A stretch of 64,000 bases of DNA from positions 124,001 through 188,000 of the forward strand of contig NZ_PIQS01000002.1 in assembly GCF_003048405.1 (NCBI RefSeq), written 5' to 3'. The translations under genes were made by a program, and so were the position numbers. The notes beneath the pieces are model-generated. The model searched no databases. It was not told where the DNA came from and saw only the letters and a program-made list of their open reading frames with translations. Shown here piece after piece: positions 37,454 to 45,896 of the stretch; within the stretch, counting starts at the first letter, position 1; each line of letters opens with the position of its first letter. The DNA is from Campylobacter concisus. Lineage in GTDB: Bacteria > Campylobacterota > Campylobacteria > Campylobacterales > Campylobacteraceae.

Positions 37454-38929
37454 ATGAAGTTACTAGAAAAATATGGGCTTTTCATAAATGGTGAGTGGCG
37501 CGACGCGAAAGACGGCGCTACCCTTGATGCTAAAAATCCAGCAAACGGCGAGCACCTTGCAAAGATCGCAGATGCGACTGAAGAAGATGTAAATGACGCT
37601 GTACGTGCTGCACGTGAGGCTTTTAAGAAATTTAAACACACCACAGTTAGCGAGCGAGCAAAACTGCTAAACAAGATCGCTGACATCATCGATGAAAACA
37701 AAGATCATTTGGCAAAAGTCGAGAGTATGGATAACGGCAAGCCGATCCGCGAGACGCTAAATGTTGATATTCCTTTTGCGGCAGAGCATTTTAGGTACTT
37801 TGCAGGTGTCATCATGGGCGAAGAAGGCAGCGCGAATGTGCTTGACGAGAAACAACTCTCTATCGTTTTACGCGAGCCACTAGGAGTTGTTGGTCAGATC
37901 GTGCCTTGGAATTTTCCATTTTTAATGGCAGCTTGGAAGCTAGCTCCAGTGATCGCAGCAGGTGATGCGAGCGTATTTAAGCCTTCAAGCGAGACAAGTC
38001 TAAGCGTACTTGAGCTATTTAGGCTGATAGATAAAATTTTGCCAAAAGGCCTTATTAACATCGTAACCGGCAGAGGCAGCAAGAGTGGCGAGTGGATCAA
38101 AAACCATCCAGGCCTTGACAAGCTAGCATTTACTGGTTCAACCGAGATCGGCCGCGATATCGCCATAGCTGCGGCTCGTCGCATCATCCCAGCTACACTT
38201 GAGCTTGGTGGTAAGAGCGCAAATATCTTCTTTAGAGACGCAAATTTAGACAAAGCGCTTGATGGTCTTCAGCTTGGAATATTATTTAACCAAGGTCAAG
38301 TTTGCTGCGCAGGATCTAGAATTTTCGTAGAAGAGAGCTTTTACGACAAATTTATAGAGGCTGCGGTTAAGAAATTTAGCACCATAAAAGTTGGCGATCC
38401 GCTAGATCCAAACACACAAATGGGCTCACAAATCAATAAAAAACAAGCTGAGCAGATATTAGAGTATGTCGAGATCGGCAAAAAAGAAGGCGCAAAAGTA
38501 GCAGTCGGTGGCAAAGCCTACACTGCAAATGGTTGCGACAAGGGCGCATTTGTCGAGCCAACGCTACTAGTTGATGTGACAAACGACATGAGAGTGGCTC
38601 AGGAAGAAATTTTTGGACCAGTTGGCGTTGTGATCAAATTTAAAGATGAAGCCGAGCTTATCAAAATGGTAAATGATAGCGAGTATGGCCTAGGTGGCGG
38701 AATTTTCACGCAAGACATCACAAAAGCGCTAAGAGTTGCAAGGTCTATGGAAACTGGCAGGGTATGGATCAACACCTACAACCAAATCCCAGCAGGCAGC
38801 CCATTTGGCGGATATAAAAACTCAGGTATCGGCCGCGAAACGCACAAAATCATCCTTGAGCACTACACTCAAATGAAAAATATCATGATTGACCTAACCG
38901 GCAAGGTTAGCGGCTTTTACGCACAATGA
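37454..38929 (+). CDS. NAD(P)-dependent aldehyde dehydrogenase
   Basis: The 491-residue protein has all class signatures: PWNFPFLMAAWKLAPVIAAG for cofactor binding, FTGSTEIG, catalytic Glu in LELGGKSANIFF, catalytic Cys in FNQGQVCCAGSRI, and the C-terminal PFGGYKNSGIGRE. Length and motifs fit the broad ALDH family that oxidises aliphatic aldehydes. The exact substrate cannot be read. The gene is a single unit with its own -10 element and terminator. Detoxification of aldehydes or growth on small alcohols are both possible. Confidence 0.92.
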   Translation: MKLLEKYGLFINGEWRDAKDGATLDAKNPANGEHLAKIADATEEDVNDAVRAAREAFKKFKHTTVSERAKLLNKIADIIDENKDHLAKVESMDNGKPIRETLNVDIPFAAEHFRYFAGVIMGEEGSANVLDEKQLSIVLREPLGVVGQIVPWNFPFLMAAWKLAPVIAAGDASVFKPSSETSLSVLELFRLIDKILPKGLINIVTGRGSKSGEWIKNHPGLDKLAFTGSTEIGRDIAIAAARRIIPATLELGGKSANIFFRDANLDKALDGLQLGILFNQGQVCCAGSRIFVEESFYDKFIEAAVKKFSTIKVGDPLDPNTQMGSQINKKQAEQILEYVEIGKKEGAKVAVGGKAYTANGCDKGAFVEPTLLVDVTNDMRVAQEEIFGPVGVVIKFKDEAELIKMVNDSEYGLGGGIFTQDITKALRVARSMETGRVWINTYNQIPAGSPFGGYKNSGIGRETHKIILEHYTQMKNIMIDLTGKVSGFYAQ

Positions 38930-38934
38930 TTTTA

Positions 38935-38953
38935 GGGAGCTTAGGCTCCCTTC
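38935..38953 (+). terminator. Terminator after the aldehyde dehydrogenase gene
   Basis: Hairpin GGGAGC-TTAG-GCTCCC with a short pyrimidine tail just after the stop. Confidence 0.65.
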
Positions 38954-39106
38954 TGCTTTAAAATCCTTAAATTTTAAATTCTTTTACTAGGTTTTAACTT
39001 TATATATCGCTAGCATTACACCAATATAGTACAGCTATACAAAAGTGTTTTCTTAACACTACATTTTTAAGCTTAATAGACTAAAATTTGGCACAAAGGA
39101 GAAAAA

Positions 39107-39808
39107 TTGAGCGAGCAAATTTATATCATAGGCGATGTGCACGGCTGTTTTAACACACTTTTAGAGCTTATCAAGCAGTTTCCAGACAAAGAAAAATCAC
39201 AAATTTGCTTTGTCGGAGATGTGATAGATCGGGGGCTTTTTAGTTGCGATGTAGTCGAGCTTATCATACAAAATAACTATAAAATGGTAATGGGAAATCA
39301 TGAGCGTAGGCTGCTAAGTAATAAACTTGAATTTCTAAACAACAAAGTGCCATTTGACAGGAGCTGGTTCTTTGGAAACGGCGGAGAAGAGACATATAGA
39401 TCATACCTTGGACAAAGTGTGGAGTTTAAGCAAAGGCATGTGGATTTTTTAGAAACAAGGCCAGTTTATCTGGAGTTTAAAGAGTGTAAAAACCAAAATG
39501 GCGAGCATTTGGTCGTTTCGCACTCGGCTGTTGGTAAATTTTGGGACTTAAGAGATGATGATAGCTCAAAAGATGAGTTTAGAAGGCATGTACTATCGGG
39601 CAGAGGCGATATGATGCAAGTTGAAGGCATATTTAATGTCTATGGCCATACGCCAGTGCGTGAGGCTAAGCTCTATACAAATAGCGCCAATATCGATACG
39701 GGATGTGTTTTTAACGAAGAAGGATATGACAGGCTAAGTGCCTTAGAATTTCCATCGATGAAAATTTATACGCAAAAAAATGTTGAAAATTTTAATAAAC
39801 AAGGATAA
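39107..39808 (+). CDS. PPP-family metallophosphoesterase (PrpA/ApaH-like)
   Basis: The 233-residue enzyme has the two-metal phosphatase motifs IIGDVHGCFNTL, FVGDVIDRGLFS, MGNHERRLL, a His in VVSHSAVGKF and YGHTPVREAKL. These define the protein Ser/Thr phosphatase / diadenosine tetraphosphatase superfamily, and several substrates are possible. The start is TTG with an excellent AAGGAG five bases upstream. The next gene follows by two bases, so the two form one unit. Confidence 0.82.
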   Translation: MSEQIYIIGDVHGCFNTLLELIKQFPDKEKSQICFVGDVIDRGLFSCDVVELIIQNNYKMVMGNHERRLLSNKLEFLNNKVPFDRSWFFGNGGEETYRSYLGQSVEFKQRHVDFLETRPVYLEFKECKNQNGEHLVVSHSAVGKFWDLRDDDSSKDEFRRHVLSGRGDMMQVEGIFNVYGHTPVREAKLYTNSANIDTGCVFNEEGYDRLSALEFPSMKIYTQKNVENFNKQG

Positions 39809-39810
39809 AA

Positions 39811-40836
39811 ATGTGGTTTTCTAAAAAGAGCTCTAGCTTTGCAAGCAGAGTTGATAAATTTTGGAGAGAGTTTGGCAAAAATTTAGACGCCATCAAACAA
39901 AATTTAGAAGATAAAAATTTTGAAGCTGCAAGCAAAATGACCGAAGAAGCGCTAAATTTATGTTTAGTTGATCCAACTTTTATGATAGGCCTTATTGATG
40001 GAAAGATCGATCTAGTACTCACTCCAGAAGGACTTAAACATAGGCTTTTGTGGCTTAAATTTATAAAATCTCGCATGCCAAAAGAGTATGAAGCAAAGCT
40101 TACTTGTACACTTGGCAAGCCACGTGCACCACGAAACGTCGCTACTATACAGATGTATGGCGTAAGCGTTGATGCAAATGAGGTCATGGTCTATGCAAAT
40201 TTCAACGACAAAAGCGTAGATATGTGCCTATATAACGAAACTATAAGTAAGCTTAAAAGTGAAGATGAAAATAAGGCATATACATTATCGCTAATACTTT
40301 GTGACAACGTAGTTGGTGAGATGATCATGATAAATATGCTTGGAGAGTTTGAGATAATAGACGAGCCAAGAGAAAAAGGCGTGCCACTGATCGACTTTGC
40401 CGATCTTATAGATGAGAAATTTGGTAAAGAAGCCTCAAATGAGCCGCTTAAGAATTTTATGGTCTATGAGCTAGAGCCTCGTTCAAACAAGCTACGTGAC
40501 GACGTTTTTACAGGATTTACATCTCTTAGTGAGCTACTAAACGAATACTACGACGGTGCAAGTGATACTTATAACGAAGCTTTTGAGCTTGGCATAAATT
40601 TTTGCTTTTTAGCCATATCTCACGGTGGCGACATACAGTTTGGCGTTGATAGCAAAAACAAAATTTCAGACGCGCTAAAAGAGAGTGAAATTTGTGAGAT
40701 CATAGGTGAAGCAAATGGCGAGATGCGATCTTACATAGATCTTATCTGCTTTGACAAAGATGACCTAGAGAAAAAGGCTAAAGAATTTAGCAAAGAGCTT
40801 GGAGTAAAGATAGAAATTTGCGAGTTTAAACGCTGA
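39811..40836 (+). CDS. Hypothetical protein paired with the phosphatase gene
   Basis: A 341-residue soluble protein that I do not recognise. The N-terminal 60 residues look like helical repeats (FWREFGKNLDAIKQNLEDKN). The middle is mixed alpha/beta with LVLTPEGLKHRLLWL and an acidic segment. The C-terminal third holds GGDIQFGVDSKNKIS and a basic tail. It has no signal peptide or membrane helix. The two-base spacing to the phosphatase gene suggests they work together, perhaps as a regulatory partner or substrate. Confidence 0.6.
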   Translation: MWFSKKSSSFASRVDKFWREFGKNLDAIKQNLEDKNFEAASKMTEEALNLCLVDPTFMIGLIDGKIDLVLTPEGLKHRLLWLKFIKSRMPKEYEAKLTCTLGKPRAPRNVATIQMYGVSVDANEVMVYANFNDKSVDMCLYNETISKLKSEDENKAYTLSLILCDNVVGEMIMINMLGEFEIIDEPREKGVPLIDFADLIDEKFGKEASNEPLKNFMVYELEPRSNKLRDDVFTGFTSLSELLNEYYDGASDTYNEAFELGINFCFLAISHGGDIQFGVDSKNKISDALKESEICEIIGEANGEMRSYIDLICFDKDDLEKKAKEFSKELGVKIEICEFKR

Positions 40837-40874
40837 TTTTACATAATATTTTACATAAAATAATACAAATCACA

Positions 40875-40911
40875 CCAGCTGGTAAATTTATAAAAATATA
40901 TTGCCAGCTGG
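40875..40911. repeat. Paired CCAGCTGG palindromes between convergent genes
   Basis: Two copies of the 8-base palindrome CCAGCTGG lie 21 bases apart and can pair as one hairpin. No clear T-tract follows, so the element may be a weak bidirectional terminator or a protein site. Confidence 0.45.
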
Positions 40912-40926
40912 CACGAACTATTAAAT

Positions 40927-41748
40927 TTATCTTTTAAATTTTGAGCTATTTGAGAGGTAAGCACAAAGCTTTAGCCCATATAAAAAGATGATCCACGAGA
41001 TGTAGATCCAGACAAAGAAGAAAAGCACGGCCGAAAAAGAGCCATAAACGCTTAGATAGGTTTTGTTATAAAGGACGTAGTAGACAAAGGCTGACTTGCC
41101 AATATACCAAACGAGCGAAGCAGCAAATGAGCTAAAAAAAGCGCTTTTAAACTTTATCTCGTCATTTACAGAGATGAGATATGTGATGCAAAATATCGCC
41201 CAGATGATGAGATATGGGAATATGCTTAAAAAATTTATCGAGTTTGTGATCACGTTTGAGTTTAGCATCTCTTGAATGAGGCTTGAAAGATAAAAACTAC
41301 CAGCAAGACCAAGTGGTGCAAGCGTGATAAGCGTCCAATACGAGCTAAGTGCTGACCAAAATCCTCTAGCTCTACTTGCACGTGTCACTTTTAAAACTAC
41401 ATACTCGTAGTCACTAAAAAACATAGCCGATGTAAATATCATCGCTACAAAGCCAACTATGCCCAAATTTCCGCTATTTTGTAAGAAATTTTGCAAATAG
41501 TTTGAGATGATCTCTTGATTACTTGGCAAAAGAGCCGAGAAGATAAAGTCTTGAATTTTGGCGTAATAGTCCTCAAAACTAGGAAGTTTTGTAAAGATAG
41601 AAAACGATATAAGAAGTATCGGAATGATCGATAAAATCGTATGAAAACTAAGGCTTGAGGCATAGTGAAAGAGCTCTTTGTCCTTAAGCGTTGGGAGCAA
41701 ATTTAAAAACTCCTTTAAATTTTGCTTACTTAAGGACAAACGGCTCAT
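40927..41748 (-). CDS. YihY/BrkB family membrane protein
   Basis: The 273-residue protein has six predicted membrane helices and the family motifs LFHYASSLSFHTILSIIPIL near the N-terminus and KTYLSVYGSFSAVLFFFVWI near the C-terminus. It was once called RNase BN in other species, but that was a mis-assignment; the function is unknown. It follows the PgbA-like gene by three bases, so the two are cotranscribed. Confidence 0.83.
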   Translation of the reverse strand: MSRLSLSKQNLKEFLNLLPTLKDKELFHYASSLSFHTILSIIPILLISFSIFTKLPSFEDYYAKIQDFIFSALLPSNQEIISNYLQNFLQNSGNLGIVGFVAMIFTSAMFFSDYEYVVLKVTRASRARGFWSALSSYWTLITLAPLGLAGSFYLSSLIQEMLNSNVITNSINFLSIFPYLIIWAIFCITYLISVNDEIKFKSAFFSSFAASLVWYIGKSAFVYYVLYNKTYLSVYGSFSAVLFFFVWIYISWIIFLYGLKLCAYLSNSSKFKR

Positions 41749-41751
41749 TTA

Positions 41752-42474
41752 TCAGTTATCTTCTTCGAAAAGTTTTTCGTAGTGAGCGTCGTAGTTGTTG
41801 ATGTGCTCGCTATTTAGCTTCCAAAAGACGGTGTCTATGTCGCTAACTCTTGTATAAAATGGTAGCTGATAGTACTCAACCTCACCACTTTTAAATTCTT
41901 TTAGTACTTTAAAGCTTTGGCAATCAGCAAAAACGCTTCTGCCATCCATCGCTACGAAAATTAAACCAGCTGCGCTTTGAGCGCACATTTTTCTAAAGTC
42001 ATCTCTGCTTGGATTTGGTTTGTACTCGTAGCTTAGATATGCTCCAATAAGATCTGGATGGATAAATATCATATTAGGAAACGCGCCTGTGATCTCTTCA
42101 TAAATTTCTTTATTTGGCACGATGATTAATGAGCGGTTATAAAGATAGTTTAGCACGACCATATCGCCATTTGCAGGTGCTATGCCTGGAAGTGGGAGCG
42201 CCTTTTGCTCAAGCAGATCAAACACCTCAAATCTAATCTTAGCAAAGCCAGCATTTTTTGATACAACACTAACTCTTGCGATGATAGAGCTATCAGTATC
42301 AAATTTGTGAAGCACAATACCACTTGAGCCGATTAAAATTTCTGGACTATCGACTATCGTTGCTGTGCCATCACTATCGACACTAATTATAGGAGTTCTA
42401 TACTCATTTAAAGAAAAATCAGCCCCAAAAGCAAAGCCAAAAACTAGCGATAAAATCACAAATATACGTTTCAA
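41752..42474 (-). CDS. Exported protein with a PgbA-like N-terminal domain
   Basis: The 240-residue protein has a signal peptide (residues 1-17, ending FAFGA), then DFSLNEYRTPIISVDSDGTA and a beta-rich body with ANGDMVVLNYLYNRSLIIVP. This resembles the N-terminal domain of Helicobacter plasminogen-binding proteins PgbA/PgbB, which is conserved in Campylobacterota. It lacks the long Lys-rich C-terminal tail that binds plasminogen in H. pylori, so I infer a periplasmic or surface role but not plasminogen binding. The family call is from memory of the motif pattern. Confidence 0.55.
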   Translation of the reverse strand: MKRIFVILSLVFGFAFGADFSLNEYRTPIISVDSDGTATIVDSPEILIGSSGIVLHKFDTDSSIIARVSVVSKNAGFAKIRFEVFDLLEQKALPLPGIAPANGDMVVLNYLYNRSLIIVPNKEIYEEITGAFPNMIFIHPDLIGAYLSYEYKPNPSRDDFRKMCAQSAAGLIFVAMDGRSVFADCQSFKVLKEFKSGEVEYYQLPFYTRVSDIDTVFWKLNSEHINNYDAHYEKLFEEDN

Positions 42475-42587
42475 AAATATCTCCTAAGTTTAAATTTTTA
42501 GAGCGATTATAGCCTAAAATGCTTTATCTTTTGCAAAATTAAAGCAAGTTTTAGTTAAAATCCCACCAGCTTTTTAAAAGGACATTA

Positions 42588-43757
42588 ATGCCTCGTATTT
42601 TTATAATTTTTGCAATATTATCTATAAATTTATACGCTATAAAACCAAGTGTCGAAGAGCTTAGCTGGCCAAATGGAAGTAACTTTTTAAATTTCTTAGA
42701 GACAAACAAAATCCCACTTTCACTTTACTATAATTTAGCAACCGAAGATCAAGAGCTAACAGAAGAGATCATCGCTGGCACAAAGTATCAAATTTATAAA
42801 GACGATAACGGCAATACTAAACAAGTGCTAATTCCTGTTAGCGACGAGCTTCAAATGCATATTTTTAGAGACGATAATGATAAATTTAAGCTCGAATTTC
42901 TTCCTATCTCTTATCAAAGTGAGGATAAATTTTTAGCCTTAAAGGTGGACAAATCAGTCTCTGAAGACATTTTTGACTACACTGGCTCTGGTACGCTAGC
43001 TCTTGGCTTTAAAGAAATTTTTAAAGGAAGTGGCATTGATTTTAAAAAGATAAACAAAGGCGATACGATCGCTATCGTTTATAATCAAAAAATACGCATG
43101 GGCCGCTCTTTTGGCACTCCAGAAATTTATGCTGCGATGATAGAAACAAAAAATAAACGATATGTCATGTATAAATTTGAAGATAAATTTTATGATAAAA
43201 ATGGCAAAAAAAATGATAAATTTTTACTTGTTCGCCCTCTTACAAACGCCAGAATCACATCAGCTTTTACTCTAAAAAGATGGCACCCTATTCTTCAAAG
43301 ATATAGAGCGCACCTTGGCGTTGACTACGGTGCTCCAAAAGGTACACCAATCAAAGCTGCAGGCGATGGCACGGTTAAATTTGTCGGACAAAAAAGCGGA
43401 TATGGCAGAACCGTTATCATCTCTCACGCTGGTGGCTATGAGACGCTTTATGCTCATCTAAATGGCTTTGCTAAAGGTATGAAAGGTGGTTTAAAAGTCA
43501 AGCAAGGCACGCTTATAGCCTACGTTGGCACAAGTGGTATGAGCACAGGGCCGCACCTTCATTTTGGTCTTTACAGAGACAATAAACCTATCAATCCAGA
43601 AAGTGCAATAAAGGTCGTTAAAAGCCTAGAGGATAAGAAAGAATCGGCTAAATTTAAAGCAGTTGTTAGCAAAAATGACGAGCTAATAAAAAATGCTTTA
43701 AATAATGAAAAAGAGTACCACAAAGTGGAATTTTTCCCTAACGTAATAGAATTTTAA
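42588..43757 (+). CDS. M23 peptidoglycan endopeptidase (Csd3/Pgp3 type)
   Basis: The 389-residue protein has a signal peptide (residues 1-15) and an N-terminal inhibitory/prodomain region (about 40-220). The LytM/M23 catalytic domain has metal ligands in HLGVDYGAP (His and Asp) and STGPHLHFG (HxH). The domain plan and length match Csd3/HdpA of Helicobacter and Pgp3 of C. jejuni, which trim cross-links and set helical cell shape. Its TTG-started neighbour mgtE follows by nine bases. Confidence 0.83.
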   Translation: MPRIFIIFAILSINLYAIKPSVEELSWPNGSNFLNFLETNKIPLSLYYNLATEDQELTEEIIAGTKYQIYKDDNGNTKQVLIPVSDELQMHIFRDDNDKFKLEFLPISYQSEDKFLALKVDKSVSEDIFDYTGSGTLALGFKEIFKGSGIDFKKINKGDTIAIVYNQKIRMGRSFGTPEIYAAMIETKNKRYVMYKFEDKFYDKNGKKNDKFLLVRPLTNARITSAFTLKRWHPILQRYRAHLGVDYGAPKGTPIKAAGDGTVKFVGQKSGYGRTVIISHAGGYETLYAHLNGFAKGMKGGLKVKQGTLIAYVGTSGMSTGPHLHFGLYRDNKPINPESAIKVVKSLEDKKESAKFKAVVSKNDELIKNALNNEKEYHKVEFFPNVIEF

Positions 43758-43766
43758 AGGTAAAAC

Positions 43767-45137
43767 TTGAGCCAAGAACTAGAAGAAGCAAAAGAGCTGA
43801 TAGATCAGCATTTAGATGAAAATTTAGAAGATAACGAACTCTCGCCTTACGAGCTAGCCCAACACCTAAAAACGCTAAAGAAACACGACGAAGAGCTCTT
43901 TGCTCAATATCTTGAGAAGCTAGATCCTGAAATTTTAGGTGATGTTGCTATCGAGCTACCTGATCACATGCTAAAAGACGTGATCGACACACTACCAGCC
44001 GAAAAGATAGTAGAGGCACTTGAAGAGCTAGAGAGTGATGATGCGACAGACTTGCTTCAATACATCGAGGATATTGACGAGGATAAAGCTAGAGAACTCT
44101 TTAATGAGCTTGATAGAGAAAACCAAAATGAGATTTTAAGACTTAGAAGTTATGAAGAAGATAGAGCCGGTGCTCACATGCAAACAGAGCTTTTCTCGGC
44201 TCACCTTGAAGAAAAGCTTGGCAGTGCAGTAGCAAGACTTAGACGCGAGAAGCAAGAAGGAAAGTTAGAAAATATTTCACAGCTTTTTATTATTGATAAA
44301 GACGGTGTTTTACAATACGCTATTCCACTTGAGGATCTTATACTATTTGACTTTACAAAGACACTTAAGCAAAATATCGAAACCGCAGATATTGACCAGT
44401 ATAAGCCCCACGTCGCAAACGATATGGACCTTATGCAAGACGTTGCTGATATGTTTCAAGAGTACGATCTAAACGTTATAGCAGTTACTAGTAGTAGCGG
44501 TATATTGCTTGGGCGTATCACGGCTGATGATATCCACGACTACATCCAAGAGAGCGCAACTGAGCAAATGTATAACCTAGCCGGTGTTGATGACGAGTCA
44601 GAAGAGGACGATACGACGCTATTTAAGGCAGGTCGCAGCCGTGCGGTCTGGCTTGGTGTAAATTTACTAACAGCTCTTTTTAGCTCGTCCATAATAGGAC
44701 TTTTTGACGAGACAATCGCAGCCTATGTCGCTCTTGCTGTTTTAATGCCAATAGTCGCCTCAATGGGTGGAAACACCGGCACGCAAGCCCTTGCCGTTAC
44801 GGTTCGCCGTTTAGCACTTGGCGAGATAGAGTTTAAAGATGCCAAAAATGTTTTAAAACGCGAAGTCAGTATTTCCCTCATAAATGGACTAATCTTTGGT
44901 GTGGTAATGGGCATAATCGCCTCTGTTTGGTTTGACAAAGGTATGCTTGGCGTTGTTATTGGGCTTAGTATGGTTACGAATTTATTCTTTGCTGGCTTTT
45001 TTGGCACGATCATACCTTTGACGCTAAGGCGCTTTAACATAGATCCTGCAGTCGGTTCAGCCGTCATTCTTACTACTTTTACTGATGCGATAGGATTTTT
45101 TAGCTTTTTAGGACTTGCAAAATGGATACTACTATAA
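43767..45137 (+). CDS. mgtE: Magnesium transporter MgtE
   Basis: MgtE is a Mg2+-gated channel. The 456-residue protein has an acidic N-terminal domain with helical repeats (LEELESDDATDLLQYI), two CBS domains (about 140-265, including GRITADDIHDYIQE) and five membrane helices with the selectivity stretch PIVASMGGNTGTQALAV. The start is TTG after an AAAGGT site; no ATG lies nearby in frame. It overlaps the NUDIX gene by 16 bases, so expression is coupled. Confidence 0.93.
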   Translation: MSQELEEAKELIDQHLDENLEDNELSPYELAQHLKTLKKHDEELFAQYLEKLDPEILGDVAIELPDHMLKDVIDTLPAEKIVEALEELESDDATDLLQYIEDIDEDKARELFNELDRENQNEILRLRSYEEDRAGAHMQTELFSAHLEEKLGSAVARLRREKQEGKLENISQLFIIDKDGVLQYAIPLEDLILFDFTKTLKQNIETADIDQYKPHVANDMDLMQDVADMFQEYDLNVIAVTSSSGILLGRITADDIHDYIQESATEQMYNLAGVDDESEEDDTTLFKAGRSRAVWLGVNLLTALFSSSIIGLFDETIAAYVALAVLMPIVASMGGNTGTQALAVTVRRLALGEIEFKDAKNVLKREVSISLINGLIFGVVMGIIASVWFDKGMLGVVIGLSMVTNLFFAGFFGTIIPLTLRRFNIDPAVGSAVILTTFTDAIGFFSFLGLAKWILL

Positions 45138-45706
45138 CTAATTTAGAAATTCTGCCTCTTGGTGAGTCAAAATACCTAAAGCCATTTAAGATGAAATTTA
45201 TGCAAAATGGTGTCCAAAGAGACTGGGACTGCGTCAAGGTGATGAATAGTGTTAGTATTTTTTTATATCACGAGCAAAAAGATGCCTTTTTATTTGTAAA
45301 GCAATTTCGTCCTGCTGTTTGGTACTCACAAGAGAAAGAAGGCATCAAAACAAATGAGCAAGGCTTTACTTACGAGCTTTGCGCAGGGCTTATGGATAAA
45401 GGACTTAGCGAAGAGCAAACAGCTAGAGAAGAAGCGGTCGAAGAAGTGGGCTATAAGCTAAAAGATATCGAGCGTATCACTATGACATATGGTGCTTTTG
45501 GCTTTGGAGGCAACACACAAACTATGTTTTACGCAAATATAAATGATAGCATGAAGGTAAATTCTGGCGGCGGTATCGACGGAGAGGATATTGAGCTTGT
45601 TTTTATAAAACGAGAAGATATGATGAAATTTGCCTTCGATGAGAGCAAGGTCAAAGGCTTTGGGCTCATCTTTGCTTATTTGTGGTGGGAGAAATTTAAA
45701 AGCTAA
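45122..45706 (+). CDS. NUDIX hydrolase, ADP-ribose / UDP-sugar diphosphatase type
   Basis: The 194-residue protein has the Nudix box GLSEEQTAREEAVEEVGY with the preceding TYELCAGLMDKG, a pattern seen in UDP-glucose and ADP-ribose diphosphatases. The box carries Glu where the first Arg of REUXEEXGU is usual, as in some NUDT14-like enzymes; the metal-binding EE pair is kept. It starts inside the end of mgtE. Substrate preference cannot be decided from sequence. Confidence 0.82.
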   Translation: MDTTITNLEILPLGESKYLKPFKMKFMQNGVQRDWDCVKVMNSVSIFLYHEQKDAFLFVKQFRPAVWYSQEKEGIKTNEQGFTYELCAGLMDKGLSEEQTAREEAVEEVGYKLKDIERITMTYGAFGFGGNTQTMFYANINDSMKVNSGGGIDGEDIELVFIKREDMMKFAFDESKVKGFGLIFAYLWWEKFKS

Positions 45707-45783
45707 AACGATATCTTTTTAATAAGCGCAAAAACAACGACTGCCACTAAAAAGATGCCAACTAATATCACATAATCAGACAT
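45703..45783 (-). CDS. Candidate 26-residue membrane peptide
   Basis: The minus strand carries ATG-SDYVILVGIFLVAVVVFALI-KKISF-stop: an acidic N-terminus, one hydrophobic helix of about 17 residues and a basic C-terminus. An AAAGG lies six bases before the ATG. The stop overlaps the stop region of the convergent NUDIX gene. The layout is that of many small membrane proteins and type I toxins. No homology is claimed. Confidence 0.5.
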   Translation of the reverse strand: MSDYVILVGIFLVAVVVFALIKKISF

Positions 45784-45896
45784 AACAAGCCTTTAAATTT
45801 AAATTTTGGCTTATTGTAACCAAAAATTTAAATAAAGTAAGAACTTTATAACCGCACATATCATAAAATAACTCAAAAACGCACAAGGAGAAGATG

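Noticed and set aside
45470..45480. Glu in place of the first Arg in the Nudix box as a sign of inactivity
   Set aside because: NUDT14-like sugar-nucleotide hydrolases tolerate change here and the metal-binding Glu pair is present.
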